This document shows positions 1-8,361 of a stretch of DNA of 64,000 nt, piece by piece. Made by a program: the position numbers and the translations under genes. The first letter of the stretch is position 1, and each line of letters begins with the position of its first letter. This DNA comes from Sphingosinithalassobacter tenebrarum (GTDB lineage: Bacteria; Pseudomonadota; Alphaproteobacteria; Sphingomonadales; Sphingomonadaceae). The stretch is from NCBI RefSeq assembly GCF_011057975.1, contig NZ_CP049109.1, positions 558,001 through 622,000 on the forward strand. Direction: 5' to 3'. The notes beneath the pieces are model-generated. The model was not told the DNA's origin. It ran no database searches and was given only the letters and a program-made list of their open reading frames with translations.

Positions 1-1818
1 GCCGAGCCGGCGTTCGCGCAGTGCCTCGACTGCGCCGGTGGCGGCATTGAAGCGGACGGTCCGGCGGGTTTCGATGCGGTCGGCGAACAGGGTTTCGACG
101 GTGGCGAAGTCGATCGGTGCGGCGGAAAGAATGCGCGCGCCCGATGCCATGCCCTGGGTTTCGGCGACCGCGAGCCATTCATGGCTGGCGAGTGACGAAG
201 TCGGGTCGAGGCGGAAGCCGCGTCCGCCCGCCGAGGCCCAGCTTTCGCCGGTGGAATCGCGGCGGCGGGCGATGCGATCGGGGAAGGCGAGGGCGATGCA
301 GGTGGCCAATCCTTGAGTCGCGCTTGTGGCACGTCCCTCGACTTCGCTCGGGACGAACGGGGGCTTTGTCCCGAGCCGGGCCCATCGTTCCGCCAGCTTC
401 CTTGCGCTTTCCGCGCGCTTTCCGCGTTCGCTCCGCCAGCGGCGCAGGCGCAGGTCGAGGTCGGGGTCGTTGCCGCCGAGGCCGCGTTCGCCGAGCAGGA
501 CGGCGACCTGGGCGGCCGTGCGGGCGAGGCCCGTTTCGCTCGCGCGCACCAGCATGTGGCCGAGGCGCGGCGGGAGCGGCAGCCCGGCGATGGCGCGACC
601 GTGATCGGTCGGGCGGCCATCGGCGTCGAGCGCTGCCAGCGTGGTCAGCCGGGCGCGGGCTTCGGCGATCGCGGCTTGCGGCGGCGAATCGAGCCATTGC
701 AGTTCGCGCGGATCGGATACGCCCCACAGGGCGCAATCGAGCGTCAGCGCCGACAAGTCGGCCTCGAGGATTTCGGGCGTGTCGAAGCGGGGCAGTCCCG
801 CCGTCGCGGCTTCTTCCCAGAGGCGATAGGCGACCCCCGGCCCCTGCCGTGCGGCGCGGCCGGCGCGCTGCGTCACCGATGCCTGGCTGGCGCGTTCGGT
901 GACGAGCCGGGTCATCCCGGCGGCGCGATCATAGCGCGGGCGTCGGGCGAGGCCGCTGTCGACCACGACGCGGATACCGTCGAGCGTCAGCGAGGTTTCG
1001 GCGATGCTGGTCGCGAGCACGATCTTGCGGCGGCCCTCCGGGTCGGGGGCTATCGCGGCGCGCTGCGCGGCGGGATCGAGGCTGCCGTGCAGCTTGTGGA
1101 GGATGGTGCCGGGCGGCGGATCGAGCCGTTCGGCGGTGCGCTCGATCTCGCCGACGCCGGGGAGGAAGGCGAGGATGCCGCCCGCTTCCTCGCGGAGCGC
1201 CTGGCGGATCGCGGCGGCCATCGAGTCCTCGCTGCGCGCTTCGGCGTTGCGGCCGATATGGTGGAGCGTGAGCGGGTGGCTGCGGCCTTCGCTCTCGATG
1301 ACCGGGGCGTTGCCCATCAGCACCGAGAAGCGCGCGCCGTCGAGCGTCGCCGACATCGGCACGATGCGCAGATCGGGGCGGAGCCCCGCCTGCGCGTCGA
1401 GCGCGAGTGCGAGTCCGAAATCGCTGTCGAGGCTGCGCTCATGGACTTCGTCGAACAGCACCGCCGAAACGCCCGCCAGTTCGGCATCGGCCTGGATGCG
1501 ATTGACGAAAATCCCTTCGGTGAGGACCGTCACGCGCGTCGCCGCCGAGCGTTTGGTGTCCATCCGCGTGGCATAGCCGAAGGTTCTGCCGACCGGCTCG
1601 CCCGCCAGCGCCGCCATCCGCTCGGCCGCCGCGCGCGCGGCGAGGCGGCGCGGCGAGAGCAGCAGGATTTCGCCGGTGCACCAGCTTTCGTGCAGCAGCG
1701 CCGGGGCAACGGCGGTGGTCTTGCCCGCGCCCGGCGGCGCGACGAGCACGGCGCTGCTCCCCGCGCGCAGCGAATCGAGTAAGGCCGGAAGGACGGCGTG
1801 GATCGGCAGCGCGCTCAT
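1..1818 (-). CDS. hrpB: ATP-dependent helicase HrpB (3' part beyond window)
   Basis: DEAH-box RNA helicase-like protein of the HrpB family. The frame opens at an ATG at 1818 and stays open to base 1, giving about 606 residues of a family that is usually around 820, so the C-terminal part lies outside the window. Visible motifs are a Walker A (PPGAGKT, about residue 30), DEVHE (about 123) and an SAT motif. The R-x-G-R-A-A-R-Q motif VI follows further on. The HrpB-specific region after the helicase core contains an in-frame segment (about residues 480-502, reading GTKPPFVPSEVEGRATSAT) that looks like a translated REP-type repeat rather than family sequence. HrpB function is poorly defined in most bacteria; the assignment rests on domain order and motifs. 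Confidence 0.9.
   Translation of the reverse strand, partial: MSALPIHAVLPALLDSLRAGSSAVLVAPPGAGKTTAVAPALLHESWCTGEILLLSPRRLAARAAAERMAALAGEPVGRTFGYATRMDTKRSAATRVTVLTEGIFVNRIQADAELAGVSAVLFDEVHERSLDSDFGLALALDAQAGLRPDLRIVPMSATLDGARFSVLMGNAPVIESEGRSHPLTLHHIGRNAEARSEDSMAAAIRQALREEAGGILAFLPGVGEIERTAERLDPPPGTILHKLHGSLDPAAQRAAIAPDPEGRRKIVLATSIAETSLTLDGIRVVVDSGLARRPRYDRAAGMTRLVTERASQASVTQRAGRAARQGPGVAYRLWEEAATAGLPRFDTPEILEADLSALTLDCALWGVSDPRELQWLDSPPQAAIAEARARLTTLAALDADGRPTDHGRAIAGLPLPPRLGHMLVRASETGLARTAAQVAVLLGERGLGGNDPDLDLRLRRWRSERGKRAESARKLAERWARLGTKPPFVPSEVEGRATSATQGLATCIALAFPDRIARRRDSTGESWASAGGRGFRLDPTSSLASHEWLAVAETQGMASGARILSAAPIDFATVETLFADRIETRRTVRFNAATGAVEALRERRLG
311..378. repeat. REP-like repeat inserted in frame within hrpB
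   Basis: The segment contains GTCCCTCGACTTCGCTCGGG followed by ACGAACGG and a CCCGAG turn. This resembles the dispersed palindromic repeats of sphingomonads, which read PSEVEG when translated. It sits inside the hrpB frame without breaking it and adds about 22 residues between an Ala-Glu-Arg-Trp-Ala-Arg helix and the next conserved segment. The exact borders are approximate. Confidence 0.55.
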
Positions 1819-2282
1819 CGTCCTGCCCGTCCAAAGGAGACAAAAGAGACACCACGTCCCCCCTCCCTTTCCCGCTCCGGGAAGGGCGCCGCGTCAATCG
1901 GGAGGAGAAGAGTCGAGCAGCACAACATCGCGTTTCACGCACGCCATGACACAGAAGCGGTCCTGTAGGACAGCGGGGATTGGTTTTGTTTGGCGAGCAA
2001 TTCCTCCCCTGGAAGGGGAGATGGCAGGCGAAGCCTGACGGAGGGGTAAGTTCCGGCAACGTCGCCGCTTGTGGCCAATACCCCTCCACCGCCTTCGGCG
2101 GTCCCAGTGGTGGGTCGTTCGTCGCCCCGCGACGAACTGAAATTGCCGGGGGCAATTTCACCCGCCACTCCCTTCGGGGGAGGAATTTGCGGTCATCGCA
2201 AATCGAGACCTTTCCGCAAATTTACATGGCACCGCTTGGCGCGGCGTGCGTTGCGGTCGGGAAGCTGATGAAGGAGTCGAGG
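1819..2282. other. 464-bp intergenic region with hairpin-rich repeat mosaic
   Basis: No convincing gene lies here; the open frames have shadow-like composition. The second half is a mosaic of short inverted repeats. One is CTCCCCT..AGGGGAG at 2004-2020, one ACCGCC..GGCGGT at 2088-2102, one GTTCGTCGC..GCGACGAAC at 2117-2137, and one GAAATTGCC..GGCAATTTC at 2139-2159. The CTCCCCT..AGGGGAG unit recurs at 2503-2522. The likely explanation is decayed copies of a dispersed chromosomal repeat. The far end supplies the ribosome binding site of the next gene (AAGGAG at 2271-2276). Confidence 0.6.
2117..2159. repeat. Two adjacent perfect 9-bp inverted repeats
   Basis: Arms 2117-2125/2129-2137 and 2139-2147/2151-2159 are each perfect 9-bp inverted repeats with 3-base loops, back to back. 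They could form two hairpins in RNA or DNA. There is no T-run, so they are not simple terminators. Confidence 0.6.
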
Positions 2283-2489
2283 ATGGCCAAGCTGCTTGCC
2301 CATTTTTCCATCTCGCGCACCGGCGAGGATTATGTACTGATGCTCGAGGACGAGGATGGCGATACGTCCGAATTCGTCGCGAGCTACGACCAGCTCGATC
2401 TGATCACCGATGCGATCGCCGAAGAGCTGGAGCGCGACGATGACGATCTGCTGTCGGTTGAAGCGGATGAGGACGAGATCGACGAGTGA
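2283..2489 (+). CDS. Small acidic hypothetical protein
   Basis: A 68-residue, strongly acidic protein ending in a run of Asp and Glu (residues about 48-68). It starts at ATG 2283, preceded by AAGGAG at 2271-2276 with good spacing, which decides this start over the longer upstream frame. No signal peptide, membrane segment or recognisable domain is seen. The first 40 residues have a regular pattern (HFSISRTGEDYVLML) compatible with a small beta sheet. Function unknown. Confidence 0.7.
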   Translation: MAKLLAHFSISRTGEDYVLMLEDEDGDTSEFVASYDQLDLITDAIAEELERDDDDLLSVEADEDEIDE

Positions 2490-2502
2490 GGGGCCGGCGC
2501 TT

Positions 2503-2522
2503 CTCTCCCCTGAAGGGGAGAG
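2503..2522. repeat. Perfect 9-bp inverted repeat
   Basis: CTCTCCCCT, GA, AGGGGAGAG, between the stop of the acidic small protein and the start of the RraB-like gene. It may act as a hairpin in the intercistronic RNA. Its 3' arm is also purine-rich enough to resemble a ribosome binding site, but it is 17 bases from the ATG. Confidence 0.6.
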
Positions 2523-2539
2523 AGGTTTCGGGGGCTGTC

Positions 2540-2860
2540 ATGTCGTTGTTTGAAGAAAATGCGGCCATCCTCGCCGCGTTGAAAGCCGAGGGGCATGACC
2601 TGGCGCGGCCCCGCGCGGTCGATTTTTCGCACCTGTTCGACGATCGGGCATCGGCCGACACCTTTGCGCTTGCCGCGCAAGGTCAGGGCTTCTCGATGCG
2701 CGTGGAATCCTATGAGCCCGAGCCCGGTCGATGGGATGTGACGGCTTCGCGGGTGATGGAGCCGAGTTGCCGGAACATCACTGATGTCGAGGCACAATTG
2801 TCTGAATTTGCCGGGCGACATGGTGGATGCTCGGACGGCTGGGGCTTCTTCGACGCTTGA
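2540..2860 (+). CDS. RraB-family protein (RNase E inhibitor-like)
   Basis: A 106-residue protein that matches the RraB/DUF1260 family. It has an acidic alpha-beta fold, a central segment with E-P-E-P-G-R-W-D-V-T, and the family-typical C-terminal D-G-W-G-F-F. In E. coli RraB binds RNase E and limits its activity; the same role here is only inferred. The ATG at 2540 begins MSLFEEN, and the frame can be extended 18 residues upstream to 2486, but that stretch translates the 2503-2522 inverted repeat and is unlikely to be protein. It ends just before the convergent polyprenyl synthase gene. Confidence 0.65.
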   Translation: MSLFEENAAILAALKAEGHDLARPRAVDFSHLFDDRASADTFALAAQGQGFSMRVESYEPEPGRWDVTASRVMEPSCRNITDVEAQLSEFAGRHGGCSDGWGFFDA

Positions 2861-2878
2861 GTCTTTCGCTCCGCGCGC

Positions 2879-3892
2879 TCAATACGCCCGCGCTACCGCG
2901 AATTCCACTGCCTGCACCATCGCGTCGCGGGCGTCGCCTGCCGGGAAAATCCCGAGCGCGTCGATCGCGCGCTGGCCGAAATGGCGCGCGCGGGCGAGTG
3001 TGTCGTCGAGCGCGCGGGTGCTGCGCACCAGCTCGATGGCATGGGCGAAATCCGCGTCGGTGATCTTGCGCCCGGCGATCGCCTCGCGCCAGAAATGCCG
3101 GTCCTCGCCTTCGCTGCGCGCATAGGCGAGGATGACGGGCAGCGTCATCTTGCCTTCGCGGAAATCGTCGCCCGCATCCTTGCCCATCGTCGCCGCGTCC
3201 GAGGCATAGTCGATCGCGTCGTCGATCAACTGAAAGGCGATGCCGAGATTGCGGCCATAGGCGTCGAGCGCCATTTCCTCGGTCTCGCTGCGTTCGGCGA
3301 CAACGGCCGCGATGCGGCATGCGGCGGCGAACAGCGCGGCGGTCTTGGCGCCGATGATGTCGAGATAGCGTTCCTCGGTCAGGTCGAGCCGGCGCACTGA
3401 CGTCAGCTGATTGACTTCGCCCTCGGCAATCACTGCGCTGGCGTTCGAAAGGATCTTGAGCACCTTCAGGCTGCCGTCCTCGACCATCAGTTCGAAGCTG
3501 CGGCTGAAGAGGAAGTCGCCGACCAGCACGCTCGCCGGATTGCCCCAGATGATGTTGGCGGTGCGCTTGCCGCGGCGCAGGTCCGATCCGTCGACGACAT
3601 CGTCGTGGAGCAATGTCGCGGTGTGGATGAATTCGACGACGGCGGCGAGCTTGTGATGGCGATTGCCCGAATAATCGAGCAATTTGGCGCTGGCGAGCGT
3701 CAGCATCGGCCGCATCCGCTTGCCGCCGCCCGCGATCAGGTGCCCGGCAAGTTCGGGGATCAGCGGCACATCCGACTGCATGCGATCGAGGATGACGCTG
3801 TTGACCAGATTCATGTCGGCGGCGACCATCTTGATCATCGGTTCCAGCGAAGGTTCCGGGCGCGCGCCGATGCGATGAATGGTAGCGGACAT
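2879..3892 (-). CDS. ispB: Polyprenyl (octaprenyl-type) diphosphate synthase
   Basis: A 337-residue trans-prenyltransferase that makes the long isoprenoid side chain of ubiquinone by adding isopentenyl diphosphate to an allylic diphosphate. The first aspartate-rich motif is DDVVD at 97-101 followed by LRRG; the second is DDAID at 224-228. GGGKRMRP at 55-62 is the usual substrate-binding stretch. Length and motifs match IspB and decaprenyl synthases; the chain length cannot be read from sequence by eye. The start at 3892 is preceded by GAGG. The gene is monocistronic and divergent from the chorismate mutase gene. Confidence 0.9.
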   Translation of the reverse strand: MSATIHRIGARPEPSLEPMIKMVAADMNLVNSVILDRMQSDVPLIPELAGHLIAGGGKRMRPMLTLASAKLLDYSGNRHHKLAAVVEFIHTATLLHDDVVDGSDLRRGKRTANIIWGNPASVLVGDFLFSRSFELMVEDGSLKVLKILSNASAVIAEGEVNQLTSVRRLDLTEERYLDIIGAKTAALFAAACRIAAVVAERSETEEMALDAYGRNLGIAFQLIDDAIDYASDAATMGKDAGDDFREGKMTLPVILAYARSEGEDRHFWREAIAGRKITDADFAHAIELVRSTRALDDTLARARHFGQRAIDALGIFPAGDARDAMVQAVEFAVARAY

Positions 3893-4030
3893 TGCGTTGT
3901 CCTCTGGCGATTAACCGCGTGGAAGGCAAGGGTGATCGTAGCGTCAAAGCGTGCTTTCGGCATGGCTCGGGCTTGCGTCGGCGGGCGCGGCGGGCGAAAG
4001 GGCGGGCTATCGCCGCAAGGGGGAACCGCA

Positions 4031-4312
4031 ATGAGCGAAGACATGCTGGACCGCTATCGCCAGAGCATCGACAATATCGATGCCGCCTTGGTCTATCTGC
4101 TCGCCGAACGGTTCAAGGTCACGCAGGCGGTGGGCCGCCACAAGGCCGAATCGGGCCTGCCGCCCGCCGATCCGGGGCGCGAGAAGCGGCAGATCGAGCG
4201 GCTGCGCAAGCTGGCCGAGGATGCCGATCTCGATCCCGAATTCTCTGAGAAATTTTTGCGTTTCATCATCGACGAAGTGATCCGCCATCATGAGAGGCTG
4301 CGCGAGGATTAG
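4031..4312 (+). CDS. Chorismate mutase, AroQ type
   Basis: A 93-residue helical protein of the AroQ class, which converts chorismate to prephenate for phenylalanine and tyrosine. The residues equivalent to E. coli Arg11, Arg28, Lys39, Asp48, Arg51 and Glu52 are all present one position earlier: Arg10, Arg27, Lys38, Asp47, Arg50 and Glu51. It is a stand-alone mutase with no fused dehydratase or dehydrogenase. It starts at ATG 4031, and a separate operon follows 24 bases after its stop. Confidence 0.88.
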   Translation: MSEDMLDRYRQSIDNIDAALVYLLAERFKVTQAVGRHKAESGLPPADPGREKRQIERLRKLAEDADLDPEFSEKFLRFIIDEVIRHHERLRED

Positions 4313-4336
4313 ACCTCTGCCTGCGGGAGCGAAGCG

Positions 4337-5455
4337 ATGGGCGATGACGACCGGCTGATCTTTTCTCCCGACGACGTCGATCTGGCGCGTTCGCCGCTGC
4401 GCGCGTCGCTCGACGTGCCGACCTATGTGCTCGGCGCGTTCAACCCGGGGCTGACGCGATTGCCGGGCGGCAACCTTCTGATGATGGTGCGCGTCGCCGA
4501 GGCGCTGTGCGAGCCGGTGGCGGGCAACAATGCGCTTACGATCCGCTGGAGCGAGCGCGGCTATGTGCTCGATCGCCACCCGATGGCGGACATCGAAATG
4601 GACGATCCGCGCCAGTTCGCGCTCGCCGGACGGCGGCCGCCGCTGCTGGGGCTGACGTCGCTTTCGTGGCTGTTGCCGGTGGAGCTGAGCGGCGACGCGC
4701 GGCAGGTCGTCAGGATCCATTACGACAAGGCCGTCGCACCGAGCGCGCCCTATATGGAATATGGGCTGGAGGACGCGCGGATCAGCCTGGTCGGCGGATG
4801 CTGGTGGATGACGGTCTGCGCGGTATCCTCGCAGCGGCACTGCACCTTGCTCTATCGATCGGTCAACGGACTCGATTACGAGCCGCTCGGCATCATTCTC
4901 GACCATCAGAACAAGGACATGGTGTTTTTCGAAGGCAAGCCGGGCGGGGCGTTCATGGCGCTCACCCGGCCGCTTGGCGAATGCTATTTCCTGCCCGCGC
5001 CCGACAGTCCCTGGGCGGGCGGCCCGGCGATCCAGTTCGCGACGTCGCCCGACGGGCTGCACTGGAAGCCGAGCGATGCGCCGGGGCTGCGCGCGCGCAA
5101 GGGCTCGCTTTCCGCCTTGCGCGTGGGCGGCGGGACGCAGCCGGTGCTGACGCCGCAGGGGTGGCTGATGCTCTATCACGGCGTCGAGCGGCGCGATTCG
5201 GTGGGCGTCTATCGCACTTTCTGGGCGTTGCTCGACCGCGAGGACCCGACGCATATCCTGCGCCAGGAGGACGAAGTGCCGCTGATGGAGGCCGATCCGG
5301 GGCTGACCGCGGGGATCTCCGAGCAGATGTACCTGCCGACCCCCGTCGTCTTCACCACCGGGCTTGCCGATGCGGGGGATCATTATGTCGTGGTATCGGG
5401 CGAGGCCGACCTGGCCTGCCGCATGACGCGTATCGCGAAGGAACGATTTGCCTGA
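4337..5455 (+). CDS. GH130 family glycoside phosphorylase/hydrolase
   Basis: A 372-residue five-bladed propeller protein of family GH130. Many members phosphorolyse beta-mannosides such as mannosyl-glucose or 1,2-beta-oligomannans; some are hydrolases. The motif YGLEDARI (142-149) carries the conserved acid Asp146. FFEGKPGG and the C-terminal GGGTQPVL...YHGV segments are also family-typical. No signal peptide is seen, so it acts in the cytoplasm. It is the first gene of a three-gene unit with a GH13 glucosidase and a GT4 glycosyltransferase, which suggests turnover of a small oligosaccharide. The substrate cannot be deduced. Confidence 0.8.
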   Translation: MGDDDRLIFSPDDVDLARSPLRASLDVPTYVLGAFNPGLTRLPGGNLLMMVRVAEALCEPVAGNNALTIRWSERGYVLDRHPMADIEMDDPRQFALAGRRPPLLGLTSLSWLLPVELSGDARQVVRIHYDKAVAPSAPYMEYGLEDARISLVGGCWWMTVCAVSSQRHCTLLYRSVNGLDYEPLGIILDHQNKDMVFFEGKPGGAFMALTRPLGECYFLPAPDSPWAGGPAIQFATSPDGLHWKPSDAPGLRARKGSLSALRVGGGTQPVLTPQGWLMLYHGVERRDSVGVYRTFWALLDREDPTHILRQEDEVPLMEADPGLTAGISEQMYLPTPVVFTTGLADAGDHYVVVSGEADLACRMTRIAKERFA

Positions 5456-5517
5456 ATACGGGATTCCCTCTCCATGCACCCCGCGATATGCTGCGGGTGC
5501 GAAGGGAGAATGAGCCG

Positions 5518-7101
5518 ATGACCGAGCCCGCCTGGTGGCAACGCGGCGTGATCTATCAAGTCTATCCGCGCAGTTTCCAGGATTCGAACGGCGACGGGAT
5601 CGGCGATCTGCGCGGAATCGCGGCGCGGCTCGACGAACTGGTGGCGCTGGGCATCGACGCGATCTGGATTTCGCCCATCTTTCCCTCGCCAATGGCCGAT
5701 TTCGGTTATGACGTCGCCGATTACTGCGATGTCGACCCGCGGTTCGGCACGCTCGAGGATCTCGATGCGCTGATCGCCGCCTGCCATGCTCGCGGGCTGA
5801 AGCTGCTGCTCGATTTCGTGCCCAACCACACGTCGGACCAGCATCCCTGGTTCCTCGAAAGCCGGTCGAGCCGCGACAATCCCAGGCGCGACTGGTATCT
5901 CTGGCGCGATCCGGTGATCGACGCCGAGGGCAATCGCTGCCCGCCCAACAACTGGATCAGCGATTTCGGCGGATCGGCCTGGGAATGGGACGAGGCCACC
6001 GGCCAATATTATTACCACGCCTATCTGAAGGAGCAGCCGGACCTCAACTGGCGCAACCCCGAAGTGGTCGCGGCGATGCTGGACGTGCTGCGCTTCTGGC
6101 TCGATCGCGGCATCGACGGGTTTCGGATCGACGTGCTGTGGCACATGGTGAAACACGCCGATTTCCCGGACAATCCGCCCAATCCGGCCTGGACCCCGGC
6201 AATGGCCGACATGGCCAGGGTCCTCCAGCGCAATTCGACCGATCAGCCCGAAGTGCACGGCATCGCCGCCGACATGCGCCGCCTGGCCGATCGCTACACG
6301 CCCGAACGCGTGCTGATCGGCGAAATCTATCTGCCGGTCGAAAAGCTGATGGACTATTACGGGCGCGGCGAGCCCGAAGTGCATCTGCCGTTCAATTTCC
6401 AGCTGATCGAAGCGCCGTGGAAAGCCGACACGCTGGCGCGGCTCATCGCCGATTACGAAGCCGCGCTGCCCCCGGGGGGCTGGCCCAACTGGGTGCTGGG
6501 CAATCACGACCGGCCGCGTGCCGCCACCCGCGTCGGCCCCGATCAGGCGCGCGTCGCGGCGATGCTGCTGCTCACGCTGCGCGGCACGCCGACTCTCTAT
6601 TACGGCGACGAGATCGGCATGGCCGATGTCGATATCCCGCGCGAGCGCATCCATGACCCGCGCGAGCTCAACGAACCCGGCAAGGGGCTGGGCCGCGATC
6701 CGGTGCGCACGCCGATGGCGTGGGACGCTTCGCCCAATGGCGGCTTCACCCAAGGCGATCCCTGGCTGCCGGTCCACGCGGATTGGGAGACGCGCAACGT
6801 CGCCGCGCAGCGCCGCGAGACGCGATCGATGTGGCGGCTGCATCACGACTTGCTCGCGCTGCGCCGCCGCCATCCCGCGCTGTCTGTGGGCGACTGGCTG
6901 CCGGTGACGGGAAGCGACGCGGTGCTTGCCTATGAACGCCGCGACGGCGATGACCGGCTGATGGTGCTGCTCAACCTTACCGACACGCCGCAGCGCCCCG
7001 ACCTGCCGGAATGGGCGCGGGGGCTGCGCGTGCTGCTTTCGACGCATGGCGACGGGGACCCGGCCCAGCTGCGTCGCAACGAGGGAATGATCCTGGGATG
7101 A
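5518..7101 (+). CDS. GH13 alpha-glucosidase
   Basis: A 527-residue cytoplasmic GH13 enzyme of the oligo-1,6-glucosidase/alpha-glucosidase type. The catalytic residues are Asp205 (GFRID), Glu269 (IGEIY) and Asp331 (NHDRPR). The N terminus WWQRGVIYQVYPRSFQDSNG and the [12 protein letters not shown] segment are diagnostic of this subgroup. The ATG at 5518 is preceded by GAAGGGAG at 5501-5508, better than an in-frame ATG at 5488. The stop overlaps the next start in ATGA, so it is translationally coupled to the glycosyltransferase. Confidence 0.88.
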   Translation: MTEPAWWQRGVIYQVYPRSFQDSNGDGIGDLRGIAARLDELVALGIDAIWISPIFPSPMADFGYDVADYCDVDPRFGTLEDLDALIAACHARGLKLLLDFVPNHTSDQHPWFLESRSSRDNPRRDWYLWRDPVIDAEGNRCPPNNWISDFGGSAWEWDEATGQYYYHAYLKEQPDLNWRNPEVVAAMLDVLRFWLDRGIDGFRIDVLWHMVKHADFPDNPPNPAWTPAMADMARVLQRNSTDQPEVHGIAADMRRLADRYTPERVLIGEIYLPVEKLMDYYGRGEPEVHLPFNFQLIEAPWKADTLARLIADYEAALPPGGWPNWVLGNHDRPRAATRVGPDQARVAAMLLLTLRGTPTLYYGDEIGMADVDIPRERIHDPRELNEPGKGLGRDPVRTPMAWDASPNGGFTQGDPWLPVHADWETRNVAAQRRETRSMWRLHHDLLALRRRHPALSVGDWLPVTGSDAVLAYERRDGDDRLMVLLNLTDTPQRPDLPEWARGLRVLLSTHGDGDPAQLRRNEGMILG

Positions 7102-8108
7102 AAGTCGCGATGATCGCGCCGATCGCGTGGCGCACCCCGCCGCGCCACTACGGCCCGTGGGAACTGGTGACGAGCATGCTCACCGAAGCTCTGGTGGCAC
7201 AGGGCGTCGACGTCACGCTGTTCGCGACGCAGGATTCGGAAACGTCGGGGACGCTCGATGGCGTGGTGCCGCGCGGCTATGAAGAGGATCGCGCCCTCGA
7301 CGCCAAGGTGTGGGAATATCGCCATCTCAGCCATGTCTTTTCGCGCGCGGGCGAATTCGACCTGATTCACAATCACGCCGATTTCCCCGCCCATGCCTTC
7401 GCGCCGCTGGTCGACACGCCGATGGTCACGACGATCCACGGCTTTTCCAGCGCGAAGATTCTGCCGATGTTCAAGCCGTTCGAAAATCGCGTCCATTATG
7501 TCGCGATCAGCGAAGCCGACCGGCGCAAGGACCTGCGCTATGCCGAAACGATCCATCACGGCATCCGCGTGCAGGATTTCGCTTTCGATCCGCGCGGCAG
7601 CGACGACCTGCTCTTTTTCGGTCGCATCCATCCCGACAAGGGCGCGGCCGAGGCGATCCGCGTGGCGAAGGCGGCGGGCATGCGGCTGCACCTCTACGGC
7701 ATCGTCCAGGACAAGGGCTATTTCGAGCGCGAGATCGAACCGCAGGTCGATGGCGAACGGATCGTTTGGCACGGGCCGGTCGGCGGCGAGGAACGCGTAA
7801 AGGCGCTGGGCAGTGCTCGCGCGATGCTGCACCTCATCGATTTCGACGAACCCTTCGGCCTGAGCGTGATCGAGGCGCTGGCGTGCGGCACGCCCGTGAT
7901 CGCGATCAACCGCGGCAGCATGCCCGAACTGATCACCGACGGCGTGACCGGTTTCCTGGTCCATGATGGCGACGAAGCGGTCGAGGCGCTCGAACAGATC
8001 GGCGAGATCAGCCGCAAGGCATGCCGGACGTCGGTCGAACAGCGGTTCACCGTGGAGGGCATGGCGAAGAAATATATCGCCCTGTACCATCGGATATTGG
8101 GCGGCTGA
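7098..8108 (+). CDS. Glycosyltransferase family 4
   Basis: A 336-residue retaining GT-B glycosyltransferase. It has a glycine-poor N-terminal Rossmann half with HNHADFPAH (91-99), Arg176 and Lys181 in the donor pocket (FGRIHPDKG), and the E-x7-E motif EPFGLSVIE at 251-259. The ATG at 7098 overlaps the GH13 stop (ATGA). No membrane segment is visible. Coupling to GH130 and GH13 enzymes suggests synthesis of a soluble glycoside that the same operon can degrade, rather than exopolysaccharide. Donor and acceptor are unknown. Confidence 0.85.
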   Translation: MKVAMIAPIAWRTPPRHYGPWELVTSMLTEALVAQGVDVTLFATQDSETSGTLDGVVPRGYEEDRALDAKVWEYRHLSHVFSRAGEFDLIHNHADFPAHAFAPLVDTPMVTTIHGFSSAKILPMFKPFENRVHYVAISEADRRKDLRYAETIHHGIRVQDFAFDPRGSDDLLFFGRIHPDKGAAEAIRVAKAAGMRLHLYGIVQDKGYFEREIEPQVDGERIVWHGPVGGEERVKALGSARAMLHLIDFDEPFGLSVIEALACGTPVIAINRGSMPELITDGVTGFLVHDGDEAVEALEQIGEISRKACRTSVEQRFTVEGMAKKYIALYHRILGG

Positions 8109-8172
8109 GCCCGGGAGCCCCGGAGCCCCGCCGATCAGGGAACCAGATGGGCCGCCCGGCATTGATTCGGGT

Positions 8173-8352
8173 ATGGAACGCACAGAGAGACATCAGAAGC
8201 GCGCGCAGGAAGATGCGCAGCATATCTCCGCGCGCGACGCCCGTGGCGGCAGCATCAACCTGATCCGTCGCGACGAACGACTGCTTTTCGGCACCGGCCT
8301 GGCCGCGATGATGATCCTTGCCGCCATGTCGGTATTCGTCGGTACGTTGTAG
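8173..8352 (+). CDS. Small single-pass membrane protein
   Basis: A 59-residue frame from ATG 8173. A charged N-terminal half (residues 1-35, rich in Arg, Glu, Gln and His) is followed by one hydrophobic helix (LLFGTGLAAMMILAAMSVF, about 37-55) at the very C terminus. This is a tail-anchored layout. It lies 64 bases after the GT4 gene and converges with the MFS gene. No ribosome binding site is obvious, so existence is likely but not certain. Confidence 0.5.
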   Translation: MERTERHQKRAQEDAQHISARDARGGSINLIRRDERLLFGTGLAAMMILAAMSVFVGTL

Positions 8353-8361
8353 CGCGCCGCA

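Noticed and set aside
313..1782. 489-codon plus-strand open frame over hrpB
   Set aside because: The minus strand encodes a clear HrpB helicase with all motifs; the plus frame is compositionally a shadow.
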